A stretch of 35,323 bases of DNA from Gammaproteobacteria bacterium. Its GTDB lineage: Bacteria; Pseudomonadota; Gammaproteobacteria; Magnimaribacterales; Magnimaribacteraceae. How positions within the stretch are numbered: the stretch's first letter is position 1; each line of letters starts with the position of its first letter. Below are positions 17,782-25,558 of this stretch, piece by piece. The stretch covers positions 1 to 35,323 of the forward strand of contig PCBA01000036.1 of the NCBI GenBank assembly GCA_002730855.1, written 5' to 3'. Made by a program: the position numbers and the translations under genes. The notes beneath the pieces were generated by a model. It worked only from the letters and a program-made list of their open reading frames with translations, did not search any database and was not told the origin of the DNA.

Positions 17782-18394
17782 ACCTCCTAACTTTCTCTAT
17801 TAAATTCTTAACTTTTACTGGATCTTTAACACCCGGTTTAGACTCTACTCCTGTACTAACATCAACGCCCTTACAAGAAACAGAAGATAAAGCCTTTTCT
17901 ACATTCATTGTATCTATTCCACCTGCTAACAAGAAAGGAATTTTTACTCTAGTATTAATTAAATCCCAGTTGAATGTTTTTCCAGATCCTCCGTAAGAGT
18001 TTTTCTCATATGAGTCTAAAAGTAGCATCTTTGCATTCTTAAAAGTCTTATTTATATCCCTAAAATCTATACTCGCATTAACTCTTATGGCTTTTACAAA
18101 ATCTGTGTTGAAACTCTCGCAAAACTCGGCACCTTCCTCACCATGGAATTGAGGAATGGCTTGAGGAATCTTACTTAAACATTCTGATACAAAATCGTGA
18201 TTGCTATTAACAAAAACCAAAAATACCTCTACACGGTTCTTAATTGATTTTAATATATTTACCACCTTATCTATTTCTACAAATCTTTTGCTCTCTTCAT
18301 ACATGATAAAGCCCATAGCATCTACTCCCAAAGCTTCAACCATTTGAGCATCCTTCTCGGAAGTAATTCCACAAATTTTTATATAATGAGTCAT
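17771..18394 (-). CDS. trpF: Phosphoribosylanthranilate isomerase
   Basis: TrpF isomerises N-(5'-phosphoribosyl)anthranilate. The 207-residue TIM barrel opens with K-I-C-G-I-T, whose Cys is the expected catalytic base. Further on are Q-F-H-G-E, L-L-L-D-S and the phosphate-binding L-A-G-G-I-D segment. It is separate from trpC, as in Pseudomonas rather than E. coli. The 44-base gap to truA is the largest within the long operon and has a -10-like TATAAT, so some local transcription may start here. Confidence 0.96.
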   Translation of the reverse strand: MTHYIKICGITSEKDAQMVEALGVDAMGFIMYEESKRFVEIDKVVNILKSIKNRVEVFLVFVNSNHDFVSECLSKIPQAIPQFHGEEGAEFCESFNTDFVKAIRVNASIDFRDINKTFKNAKMLLLDSYEKNSYGGSGKTFNWDLINTRVKIPFLLAGGIDTMNVEKALSSVSCKGVDVSTGVESKPGVKDPVKVKNLIEKVRRFDV

Positions 18395-18406
18395 GTTATT
18401 ATCTCA

Positions 18407-18412
18407 ATTATA
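18407..18412 (-). promoter_or_regulatory. Possible internal -10 before trpFBA
   Basis: A TATAAT hexamer on the minus strand sits in the 44-base gap between truA and trpF. Transcription would start only about 5 bases before the trpF ATG. No good -35 is visible, so this is tentative. Confidence 0.2.
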
Positions 18413-18438
18413 ACTTATCTGTTTTGACGAATAATTTC

Positions 18439-19230
18439 TTACAAAATTGTAATCTTTGGCTTAGGTAATCCAAAGCTTCTTGGGTATTCAGGTCCTACAA
18501 AATATAAACCTGATGCATTTACTGTTTTACCTGCTTCTTTCCTATCTTTTAGCTCCAATATATTTCTAACATCTAGCGGTTGAATTTCTTTTTTACCCAC
18601 CATTATCAAAGTGCCAACAATCACTCTAACCATATGTAATAAAAAAGCGTTAGCCTTTAGATCAATATATATAAATTCCTTATTTCTATTTATTTCTATG
18701 TGCTTCATATTCCTAATGGACGTCTTTGATTGGCACCCTGAACCTCGAAAAGAACTAAAATCATGTTCTCCTATTAAATATTTAATAGCTCTCTTCATGG
18801 CCTTTAAGTCTAATTCAGCTGGAATAAATAAAGACCTATTAGCCCACAGAGCAGAAGGTGAATTTGTGTTTCTTATGATATATCTATAAGACCTATATTT
18901 CGCAGAGAATCTTGCATGAAACGAATCTTCTAGTTCTTTAGCCCATACGACTCTTATATCATGGGGTAGATACGAATTTACTCCTCTTACCCACTCATGT
19001 TCTCGTCTAGAAGACTCCGTTTTAAAGTGAACGACCTGCATTAAAGCGTGCACCCCACTGTCTGTCCTTCCACTACAGAATGATCTTACTGAATGGTTGG
19101 CAACCTTAGAAAGGCTATCCTCTACATGTCCTTGGATAGTTCTTTTACTGCTTTTTTGCTTCTGGAAACCTAGATAATTAGTACCTTCATACTCTAGACC
19201 AAGAGCCACATGATAATTATCCTCGACCAT
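18439..19230 (-). CDS. truA: tRNA pseudouridine(38-40) synthase TruA
   Basis: TruA converts uridines 38-40 in the tRNA anticodon arm to pseudouridine. Catalytic D57 lies in G54-R-T-D57-S-G-V-H-A. The 263 residues match the family. The start at 19230 lies 14 bases inside the upstream fimV-like gene and gives the expected N-terminus leading to Y-E-G-T-N-Y-L-G-F-Q. The order asd-fimV-truA-trpF is conserved in Pseudomonas relatives. Confidence 0.97.
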   Translation of the reverse strand: MVEDNYHVALGLEYEGTNYLGFQKQKSSKRTIQGHVEDSLSKVANHSVRSFCSGRTDSGVHALMQVVHFKTESSRREHEWVRGVNSYLPHDIRVVWAKELEDSFHARFSAKYRSYRYIIRNTNSPSALWANRSLFIPAELDLKAMKRAIKYLIGEHDFSSFRGSGCQSKTSIRNMKHIEINRNKEFIYIDLKANAFLLHMVRVIVGTLIMVGKKEIQPLDVRNILELKDRKEAGKTVNASGLYFVGPEYPRSFGLPKPKITIL

Positions 19231-19564
19231 TAGAAATTTGATCTAAGAGAGAATCGGCAATTTTCTTTTCTTTACTAGACAATTCATTAGACTCAACAAC
19301 TTCTATTAACAATCTATAAGCCTCGGACAGTTGATCCATCTCTATTAAACTCCTTGATAGATTAATTTTAGCTATATTCTCATCTCCAACTTCAGACAAA
19401 TTTGAGGCTTCTATAGTAGGTTTACTAGTGCTTCTTTCAAACCTTAGCGCCAAAATAACCAAACAAAAAAAACACAAACCTACAATCAAGCCTGCTACTC
19501 CACCTAAATTAATACCTGTAACGAAAAAGAAGGCAGTCTCTAAATTTACAAAAAAGTTTTCCAT
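19217..19564 (-). CDS. Miniature FimV-like membrane protein (C-terminal domain only)
   Basis: The 115-residue product has one membrane segment (about 20-42, G-G-V-A-G-L-I-V-G-L), a short linker, and a helical-repeat tail (about 62-111: A-K-I-N-L-S-R-S-L-I-E-M then E-A-Y-R-L-L-I-E-V-V). The tail resembles the C-terminal TPR-like domain of FimV, and the gene sits in the fimV slot between asd and truA. FimV proteins are usually 600-900 residues, with an N-terminal LysM-containing periplasmic part; all of that is missing. Only 8 bases separate it from asd, so nothing is hidden upstream. FimV works in polar organisation and type IV pilus function; the role of this minimal form is unknown. Confidence 0.8.
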   Translation of the reverse strand: MENFFVNLETAFFFVTGINLGGVAGLIVGLCFFCLVILALRFERSTSKPTIEASNLSEVGDENIAKINLSRSLIEMDQLSEAYRLLIEVVESNELSSKEKKIADSLLDQISNGRG

Positions 19565-19572
19565 TAATTTAA

Positions 19573-20580
19573 TCAGTCAAACAATAATGAGGCTATTTGA
19601 ATGCTATTTAAGGCTGCTCCTTTTAGCAAGTTATCAGCTACAATCCAAAGATTGAGCCTATTGTCACTCCATAAGTCTTTTCGTATTCTCCCTACTTGAA
19701 CTAAGTTATTTCCATCACCATCCGTGAAAGCAGTTGGATAATCTTCTTCAGAAATGCCGTATTTAATTGATAATCCTGATGCTTCTTTTAAAAGAGAAAC
19801 TGCCAGCTTTTCCGTTATAGGTTTTTTAGTCTTTATATGAACTGATTCCGAATGACCATTAAGGACAGGGACTCTTACACACGTAGCTGCTACTTCTATA
19901 TTTGAATCTAGTATTTTATGAGTTTCTTTAACTAATTTATTTTCTTCTCTTGTGTACCTATTCTCTTCAAAAACATCGCAATGAGGAAGAACATTGTTAG
20001 CAATTGGTTTTGCATATACAGAACTATTAAAATTCTTCTTTCCTCTGTATGCATCTATTTGACTAATTAACTCTTCCGTAGCTTCTTTACCAGTTCCAGA
20101 AACTGCCTGAAATGTAGTAACATCAATTCTTTCTATAATAAACTCATCATGTAGAGGTTTTAAAGCTACTAGCATCTGAATGGTTGAACAGTTTGGATTT
20201 GCAATAATGCCAGGCAACTGAAATTGATCCAACACTTCGCTATTAACTTCGGGCACCACTAAAGGGATTTGCTCTTGATATCTAAAACATGAAGAATTAT
20301 CAACCACAACACATCCTTGAGATACTGCCTTGGGTGCATAGATAGAAGCCACCGAAGATCCTGCCGAAAAAAGAGCAAGGTCTGTGTCAGTAAAATTAAA
20401 TTCAGACAATTCTCTAACCTTATAATTTTTTCCTCTAAAGATAATTTCTTTACCTTTAGAGTTGCTACTTGCTAGTAAAACTATTTCAGAATCTTTGAAC
20501 GAATCTTCAAGAATCTTTAAGAAGGCCTGTCCAACCATTCCTGTAGCTCCAACTATTGCTATCTTATTCGCTTTATTCAT
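19573..20580 (-). CDS. asd: Aspartate-semialdehyde dehydrogenase
   Basis: Asd reduces aspartyl phosphate to aspartate semialdehyde, the branch point for Lys (and diaminopimelate), Met and Thr. The Rossmann start is V-G-A-T-G-M-V-G; the nucleophile is C131 in N-P-N-C-S-T-I-Q. The 335 residues fit the shorter Asd type (Pseudomonas Asd2 or Gram-positive-like) rather than the 367-residue E. coli enzyme. It starts 1 base after leuB ends. Confidence 0.96.
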   Translation of the reverse strand: MNKANKIAIVGATGMVGQAFLKILEDSFKDSEIVLLASSNSKGKEIIFRGKNYKVRELSEFNFTDTDLALFSAGSSVASIYAPKAVSQGCVVVDNSSCFRYQEQIPLVVPEVNSEVLDQFQLPGIIANPNCSTIQMLVALKPLHDEFIIERIDVTTFQAVSGTGKEATEELISQIDAYRGKKNFNSSVYAKPIANNVLPHCDVFEENRYTREENKLVKETHKILDSNIEVAATCVRVPVLNGHSESVHIKTKKPITEKLAVSLLKEASGLSIKYGISEEDYPTAFTDGDGNNLVQVGRIRKDLWSDNRLNLWIVADNLLKGAALNSIQIASLLFD

Positions 20581-20581
20581 C

Positions 20582-21658
20582 TTAATTTTTTAGATTATCT
20601 AGTACTTTTTTTCCCATCTCATCTGTGCTCAATTGTGTATCTTGCGACCCTTCTAGGTCATGAGTCCTATACCCCTCTGCAAGAACTTTATCAATAGCTA
20701 CTTCAATATTACTTGCCGCTTCTTCAAAACCAAAACTATACCTAAGCATCATTGCCGCAGAAAGAATAGTAGCCAATGGGTTAGCTAACCCCTTTCCCGC
20801 TATGTCTGGTGCAGAGCCATGAACCGGCTCAAACATACCCTTATTTTCGGAATTAACAGAAGCTGAGGGCAACATCCCAATGGAGCCTGTCATCATTGCA
20901 GCTATATCCGACAATATATCCCCAAACAAATTACCTGTAACTATTACATCGAATTGCTTTGGTTCCCTTACTAATTGCATAGCCGCGTTATCTACCAACA
21001 TATGAGATAATTTTACATCAGGGTATTCTTTAGAGAGATCTGAAATTACCTCTCTCCATAAAACACTAACTTCAAGGACATTTGCTTTATCTACTGAGCA
21101 AAGATTCTTATTTCTTTTTTGAGCGGCTTCAAATGCCACCCTGCCTATTCTCTCGATCTCTTCTTGACTGTATATCATGGTATTAAAAGCTACTGGTTTA
21201 TCTTCTTTTCTCCCTCTTGGTTCTCCGAAGTAGATTCCACCTGTTAATTCTCTGATGATTAACAAATCTAGATTCTCAACCTTTTCTGGCTTTAAGCTCG
21301 ATGAAGAAGTTAAATGCTTAGAAAGAATTGCAGGTCTAAAATTAGCAAATAAATCTAGTTCTGATCTTAACCCTAATAAAGCTCTTTCTGGTCTGTATTG
21401 ATACTCTAATTCATCCCATTGGTGCCCTCCAACAGCGCCTAATAAGATCGAATCAGCTTTCCTGGCTGCTTCTAAAGTCTCTTCAGGTAAAGGTATTCCT
21501 GTTTCTTCATAGGCAGACCCTCCTACCAAAGCTTCCTCGAAGGATAAACCTAAGTCGTAGATATGACTTACAGATTCAAGGATATTTTTAGCGGGTTTAC
21601 ATACTTCAGGACCTATACCATCACCAGGAAGTATGAGTATTGTTTTTTTCTTATTCAT
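20582..21658 (-). CDS. leuB: 3-isopropylmalate dehydrogenase
   Basis: LeuB oxidises and decarboxylates 3-isopropylmalate to 2-oxoisocaproate in leucine synthesis. The 358-residue isocitrate-dehydrogenase-type fold shows L-P-G-D-G-I-G-P-E-V at the start, R-E-L-T-G-G-I-Y-F-G, D-N-A-A-M-Q-L and the NAD loop E-P-V-H-G-S-A-P-D-I-A-G. The start overlaps leuD by 8 bases. It forms leuC-leuD-leuB with the genes upstream. Confidence 0.98.
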   Translation of the reverse strand: MNKKKTILILPGDGIGPEVCKPAKNILESVSHIYDLGLSFEEALVGGSAYEETGIPLPEETLEAARKADSILLGAVGGHQWDELEYQYRPERALLGLRSELDLFANFRPAILSKHLTSSSSLKPEKVENLDLLIIRELTGGIYFGEPRGRKEDKPVAFNTMIYSQEEIERIGRVAFEAAQKRNKNLCSVDKANVLEVSVLWREVISDLSKEYPDVKLSHMLVDNAAMQLVREPKQFDVIVTGNLFGDILSDIAAMMTGSIGMLPSASVNSENKGMFEPVHGSAPDIAGKGLANPLATILSAAMMLRYSFGFEEAASNIEVAIDKVLAEGYRTHDLEGSQDTQLSTDEMGKKVLDNLKN

Positions 21659-22295
21659 CAGTATTAAAAATCCATGGAGCTTCTTTTTCTCTCTTTAATT
21701 CATATTGTTTTATTTCTTCAGAGTACTTTAAGCTAAGGCCTATCTCGTCTAAACCTTCTAAGATGCACTGTTTTCTAAAGGGATCTATATCAAAATCTGT
21801 TAATTTCTTTCCTCCACATAAAATTATTTGTTCAATTAAATCTACTTCAATTTCTTTGTTCTCTTCAGAAAGAAGGAACAAATCTTCAATAATATTTTCA
21901 GGCAATTTAATGGGCAAGAGCCCATTGTTGAAGCAGTTATTATAAAAAATATCGGCAAAGCTTTCAGCAATGACAACCTTAAAACCATAATCCATTAAAG
22001 ACCAAACGGCATGTTCTCTACTTGAACCACATCCAAAATTCTTCCTACTAATCAAAATATCAGCGCCTGTATATTTATCTTGATTAAGAACAAAGTCTTC
22101 CTTTAAAGACCTATTATTATTATCTTGCCCTGGGTACCCTTCATCTTCATATCTCCAAGCATCAAAAAGATTAGGTCCAAAACCACTCTTCTTAATCGAC
22201 TTCAAGAATTGCTTTGGAATAATTTGGTCTGTATCTACGTTATCTCTAGACAAAGGTATAATTCTTCCAGAATGGAAAATATACTGATTCTTCAT
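21651..22295 (-). CDS. leuD: 3-isopropylmalate dehydratase small subunit
   Basis: LeuD is the swivel-domain subunit of isopropylmalate isomerase and pairs with LeuC. The 214 residues show N-V-D-T-D-Q-I-I-P, F-G-C-G-S-S-R-E-H-A and N-N-C-F-N-N-G-L-L-P-I, all family hallmarks. The start shares one base with the leuC stop and the end overlaps leuB by 8 bases. Confidence 0.98.
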   Translation of the reverse strand: MKNQYIFHSGRIIPLSRDNVDTDQIIPKQFLKSIKKSGFGPNLFDAWRYEDEGYPGQDNNNRSLKEDFVLNQDKYTGADILISRKNFGCGSSREHAVWSLMDYGFKVVIAESFADIFYNNCFNNGLLPIKLPENIIEDLFLLSEENKEIEVDLIEQIILCGGKKLTDFDIDPFRKQCILEGLDEIGLSLKYSEEIKQYELKREKEAPWIFNTDE

Positions 22296-23686
22296 TAAAA
22301 GAACTCCCTTACATCAACAAATTTTCCTTCTATGGCTGAAGCTGCTGCTGTAGCTGGACTAACTAAATGAGTTCTACCTCCATAACCTTGCCTGCCTTCA
22401 AAATTACGGTTTGAAGTAGATGCACAATGCTCCCTCTCTCCTAAATGATCTGGATTCATTGCTAAACACATAGAACATCCTGGTGCTCTCCATTCAAACC
22501 CAGATTCTTTAAAAACCTTATCTAACCCTTCTTTTATTGCTTGCTCAGCTACAAGCCCAGATCCTGGAACAACAATAGCCCTTTTAATTTCTGGAGAGAT
22601 CTTCTTTCCTTCAATTATTTTTGCTGCCAACCTAAGGTCTTCGATTCTAGAATTTGTGCACGATCCTATAAAGATCTGATCTAGCTTAATATCGGAAATT
22701 TTCATTCCTGCTTCAAGGCCCATATATTCAAGGGCATGCAGAATAGACTCAGAATCCGCCTCTGGGACTATCCCATCAACATCAAGGACCATCTCTGGTG
22801 AGGTGCCCCATGTAACCTGAGGTTTAAGACTCGATCCATCTATGAAAATAGTTTCATCAAAATGCGCATCTTGATCACTTTTTAAATCTTTCCAATCAGA
22901 TGAAGCTACTTCCCACTCTTCTTCTTTAGGGGCAAAGGGTCTATTTTTTACGTATTCTTCAGTTATTTCATCAAACGCAACTAGACCTACCCTAGCTCCT
23001 GCTTCTATCGACATATTACATACTGTCATCCTGCCTTCAATGCTCATATTTTCTATAACAGATCCAGAATATTCAATAGCATAACCTGTTCCACCGGCAG
23101 TACCGATTTTACCTATCACAGCTAAAGTAACATCTTTAGCTGTAACTCCTGGAGAAAGCTTACCGTCAATTAAAACTTTCATATTTTTTAATTTAGATGC
23201 TTTTAAACATTGAGTTGCTAACACATGTTCTACTTCAGAAGTGCCTATCCCCATGGCAAGAGTGGCTAGAGCTCCATGTGTGGATGTGTGAGAATCACCA
23301 CAAACTAGAGTCATACCAGGCAAAGTTACCCCTTGCTCAGGCCCCACTACATGAACTATCCCTTGCCTCTTATCCAGAATATCAAATTGAAGAATACCTA
23401 AATCAGAACAATTTTTATCAAGTGTTGTTACTTGAAGTTTTGCAACTTCATCTTTAATTCCTTCTATACCTTTCTCTCTTTCAGTTGTAGGAACATTGTG
23501 ATCTGGAGTAGCTATAATTGAAGATATTCGCCATGGCTCTCTCCCGTTCATTTTTAGACCTTCAAAAGCCTGAGGTGAAGTTACTTCATGTATTAAATGC
23601 CTATCAATATAGAGCAAAAAAGTACCGTCTTCTCTTTCTGCAACTTCATGAGAATCCCACAATTTATCGTAAAGCGTTTTAGCCAT
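22295..23686 (-). CDS. leuC: 3-isopropylmalate dehydratase large subunit
   Basis: LeuC carries the 4Fe-4S cluster that isomerises 2- to 3-isopropylmalate. The cluster ligands are C343 (G-S-C-T-N-S-R) and C404/C407 (P-G-C-S-M-C). C-G-D-S-H-T-S-T-H-G is also present. The 463 residues compare with 466 in E. coli. It lies 5 bases after aroC and overlaps leuD by one base. No leader peptide or attenuator can be seen before it, since aroC fills that space. Confidence 0.98.
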   Translation of the reverse strand: MAKTLYDKLWDSHEVAEREDGTFLLYIDRHLIHEVTSPQAFEGLKMNGREPWRISSIIATPDHNVPTTEREKGIEGIKDEVAKLQVTTLDKNCSDLGILQFDILDKRQGIVHVVGPEQGVTLPGMTLVCGDSHTSTHGALATLAMGIGTSEVEHVLATQCLKASKLKNMKVLIDGKLSPGVTAKDVTLAVIGKIGTAGGTGYAIEYSGSVIENMSIEGRMTVCNMSIEAGARVGLVAFDEITEEYVKNRPFAPKEEEWEVASSDWKDLKSDQDAHFDETIFIDGSSLKPQVTWGTSPEMVLDVDGIVPEADSESILHALEYMGLEAGMKISDIKLDQIFIGSCTNSRIEDLRLAAKIIEGKKISPEIKRAIVVPGSGLVAEQAIKEGLDKVFKESGFEWRAPGCSMCLAMNPDHLGEREHCASTSNRNFEGRQGYGGRTHLVSPATAAASAIEGKFVDVREFF

Positions 23687-23691
23687 GTTAA

Positions 23692-24789
23692 TTACTGTTT
23701 AGAAGGGATATCAGGAGTATCAGATACTACATCAGCATTTTGAGCCCTATTTCTTAAGAAATGATCAATCAAAACTAGAGCTAACATAGCTTCAGCAATA
23801 GGTGTAGCTCTAATACCAACGCATGGATCATGACGACCTTTAACCTTTACCTTAGTTGCACTACCTGTAGTGTCTACAGTGTCACCTTCCTTTGCAATAC
23901 TAGAAGTAGGCTTTAAAGCTATTCCAGCGACTATTTCTTGGCCAGTACTTATTCCTCCAGCAATACCTCCAGAAGAATTTGTTTTAAAGCCTTTGGGAGT
24001 AATTTCATCCCTGCTTTCAGATCCTTTAGCGCTTACCAAACTAAATCCATTGCCTATTTCTACACCTTTGACTGCATTAATACTCATAAGACCTTTTGCT
24101 ATATCAGCATCAAGTTTGTCAAAAACTGGCTCTCCAAGCCCAATAGGTAAATTAGAAGCCATCACCTCAATTCTTGCTCCAATAGAATCCCCTTCTGACC
24201 TTAAATCATCTATTAGAGTTTCTATACTTCCAACAATCTCAGGATCCGGACAAAAGAATATATTCTTGTCTACTTCAGCAAGATCAACTTTCTTAACACT
24301 TATATCTCCTATCTGAGATAAATAACCTTTAATATTCACCCCAACTACCTCTTTTAAGTATTTTTTTGCAATTGAGCCGGCAGCTACCCTCATAGTGGTT
24401 TCCCTTGCCGAAGATCTTCCACCTCCTCTATGATCTCTAAAACCATACTTTTTGGTATAGGTATAATCTGCATGAGAAGGCCTAAAGACTTTTTTTAAAT
24501 CATCATAATCTTTGGATTTTTGATCTTTATTCTTAATCAATAAGCCTATAGGTGTTCCGGTTGTCTTACCTTCAAATACACCTGAAAGTATTTCAACTGA
24601 ATCATCTTCTTTCCTTTGAGTCGTGTATTTAGAACTTCCTGGTTTTCTTCTATCTAAATCTTTTTGTATATCTTCAGCTTTAAGCTCTAATCCTGGAGGG
24701 CATCCGTCAATAATACAGCCAAGAGCAACCCCATGACTCTCACCAAAAGTGGTCACTACAAACGATTTTCCAAATGAATTTCCTGACAT
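23692..24789 (-). CDS. aroC: Chorismate synthase
   Basis: AroC converts EPSP to chorismate, the last shikimate step, using reduced FMN. The 365-residue product starts with G-N-S-F-G-K-S-F-V-V-T-T-F-G-E-S-H-G and contains the signatures H-R-G-G-G-R-S-S-A-R-E-T and later G-R-H-D-P-C. It is the first gene of the 15-gene minus-strand series; its product feeds trpFBA and folate synthesis further down. A TATAAT element lies 32 bases upstream. Confidence 0.98.
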   Translation of the reverse strand: MSGNSFGKSFVVTTFGESHGVALGCIIDGCPPGLELKAEDIQKDLDRRKPGSSKYTTQRKEDDSVEILSGVFEGKTTGTPIGLLIKNKDQKSKDYDDLKKVFRPSHADYTYTKKYGFRDHRGGGRSSARETTMRVAAGSIAKKYLKEVVGVNIKGYLSQIGDISVKKVDLAEVDKNIFFCPDPEIVGSIETLIDDLRSEGDSIGARIEVMASNLPIGLGEPVFDKLDADIAKGLMSINAVKGVEIGNGFSLVSAKGSESRDEITPKGFKTNSSGGIAGGISTGQEIVAGIALKPTSSIAKEGDTVDTTGSATKVKVKGRHDPCVGIRATPIAEAMLALVLIDHFLRNRAQNADVVSDTPDIPSKQ

Positions 24790-24820
24790 GTTCTTATCTA
24801 AATCTTGTTTTGGGGGTGCG

Positions 24821-24826
24821 ATTATA
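24821..24826 (-). promoter_or_regulatory. Candidate -10 of the aroC-to-purF operon promoter
   Basis: A consensus TATAAT on the minus strand is followed by C-G-C-A-C-C-C-C-C and lies 32 bases before the aroC ATG. The -35 region at 17-18 bases is weak. It is in the 122-base divergent gap shared with the HAD gene, whose own -10-like TATACT is at 24879-24884. Confidence 0.4.
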
Positions 24827-24911
24827 GGATTTTTCAGCTTTTTAGGTATTAAATTTAATATTTATTTCATATTTTCAATATACTGAGAACCTTATTTTAA
24901 TGAGAAAACAT

Positions 24912-25556
24912 ATGATTAAAGCAGTATTCTGGGATTTTGGAGGTGTCATAACTAGCAGTCCCTTTGAAGCCTTCAATAAGTATGAAGAAGAAAATAATTT
25001 GCCTTCTAACTTCCTTAGAAAGGTAAACTCGACAAATCCAGATGATAACGCATGGGCAAAATTAGAAAGGAGCAAAGTTAATTTAGATGAGTTCGACCTT
25101 TTATTTGAAAAAGAAACTAAAGATCTAGGCTATGCAATAAAAGGGAAAGAAGTTATAGCCTTGCTCCAAGGTAAAGTAAGACCAGAGATGGTTAAAGCAC
25201 TACAAAATATTAAAGGAAAACTAATACAAGCATGCTTAACAAATAATATCCAGTCACTGAAGGAAGAAACCTTTGATAACGGAAATGTATCTGTAGCAGG
25301 TAAAAACGATGAAATCATGGAATTATTTGATTTCGTGATTGAATCCAGCAAAGTAAATGTGAGAAAGCCCGATCCTGCTTTTTATAAAATGGCATGTGAG
25401 AAAGCAGAAATAGAACCTTCTGAAGCAGTCTTCCTGGACGACTTAGGCATCAATCTAAAACCTGCAAAACAGTTGGGAATGGAGACAATAAAAGTAATTG
25501 ACTCTATAGATGCACTAAATGAATTACAAAAACTTATCCCAACGAAAATACTATAG
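24912..25556 (+). CDS. HAD superfamily (subfamily IA) hydrolase
   Basis: This 214-residue haloacid-dehalogenase-like protein has motif I F-W-D8-F-G10-G-V-I-T-S-S-P, motif II T-N-N, a Lys region in R-K-P-D-P-A-F-Y and motif IV V-F-L-D-D-L-G. Position D+2, normally the acid/base Asp of phosphatases, is Gly. The pattern resembles the HAD domain of ACAD10-type and soluble epoxide hydrolase-like proteins. The substrate is unknown. I prefer the ATG at 24912 over 24900: it begins the usual M-I-K-A-V-F and has a GAG 7 bases upstream. The gene is divergent from aroC and convergent with prpD (2-base gap). Confidence 0.85.
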   Translation: MIKAVFWDFGGVITSSPFEAFNKYEEENNLPSNFLRKVNSTNPDDNAWAKLERSKVNLDEFDLLFEKETKDLGYAIKGKEVIALLQGKVRPEMVKALQNIKGKLIQACLTNNIQSLKEETFDNGNVSVAGKNDEIMELFDFVIESSKVNVRKPDPAFYKMACEKAEIEPSEAVFLDDLGINLKPAKQLGMETIKVIDSIDALNELQKLIPTKIL

Positions 25557-25558
25557 AG

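Larger units (their letters stand above)
11179..24789 (-). other. 15-gene minus-strand series aroC to purF (probable superoperon)
   Basis: Transcription order is aroC, leuC, leuD, leuB, asd, fimV-like, truA, trpF, trpB, trpA, accD, folC, dedD-like, cvpA, purF. Eight of the 14 junctions overlap, five have gaps of 1-14 bases, and one (truA-trpF) has 44. No terminator hairpin was seen inside. A -10-like element stands before aroC. Confidence 0.6.

Noticed and set aside
18395..18414. GTTAT/ATAAC inverted repeat before trpF as a trp operator
   Set aside because: The arms are only five bases, all but one AT, with a 10-base spacer; this is expected by chance in AT-rich DNA.
23870..24316. 148-codon open frame on the plus strand inside aroC
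   Set aside because: It is antisense to a fully conserved chorismate synthase, is made of Ser/Ile/Leu-rich sequence typical of reversed codons, and has no start signal.
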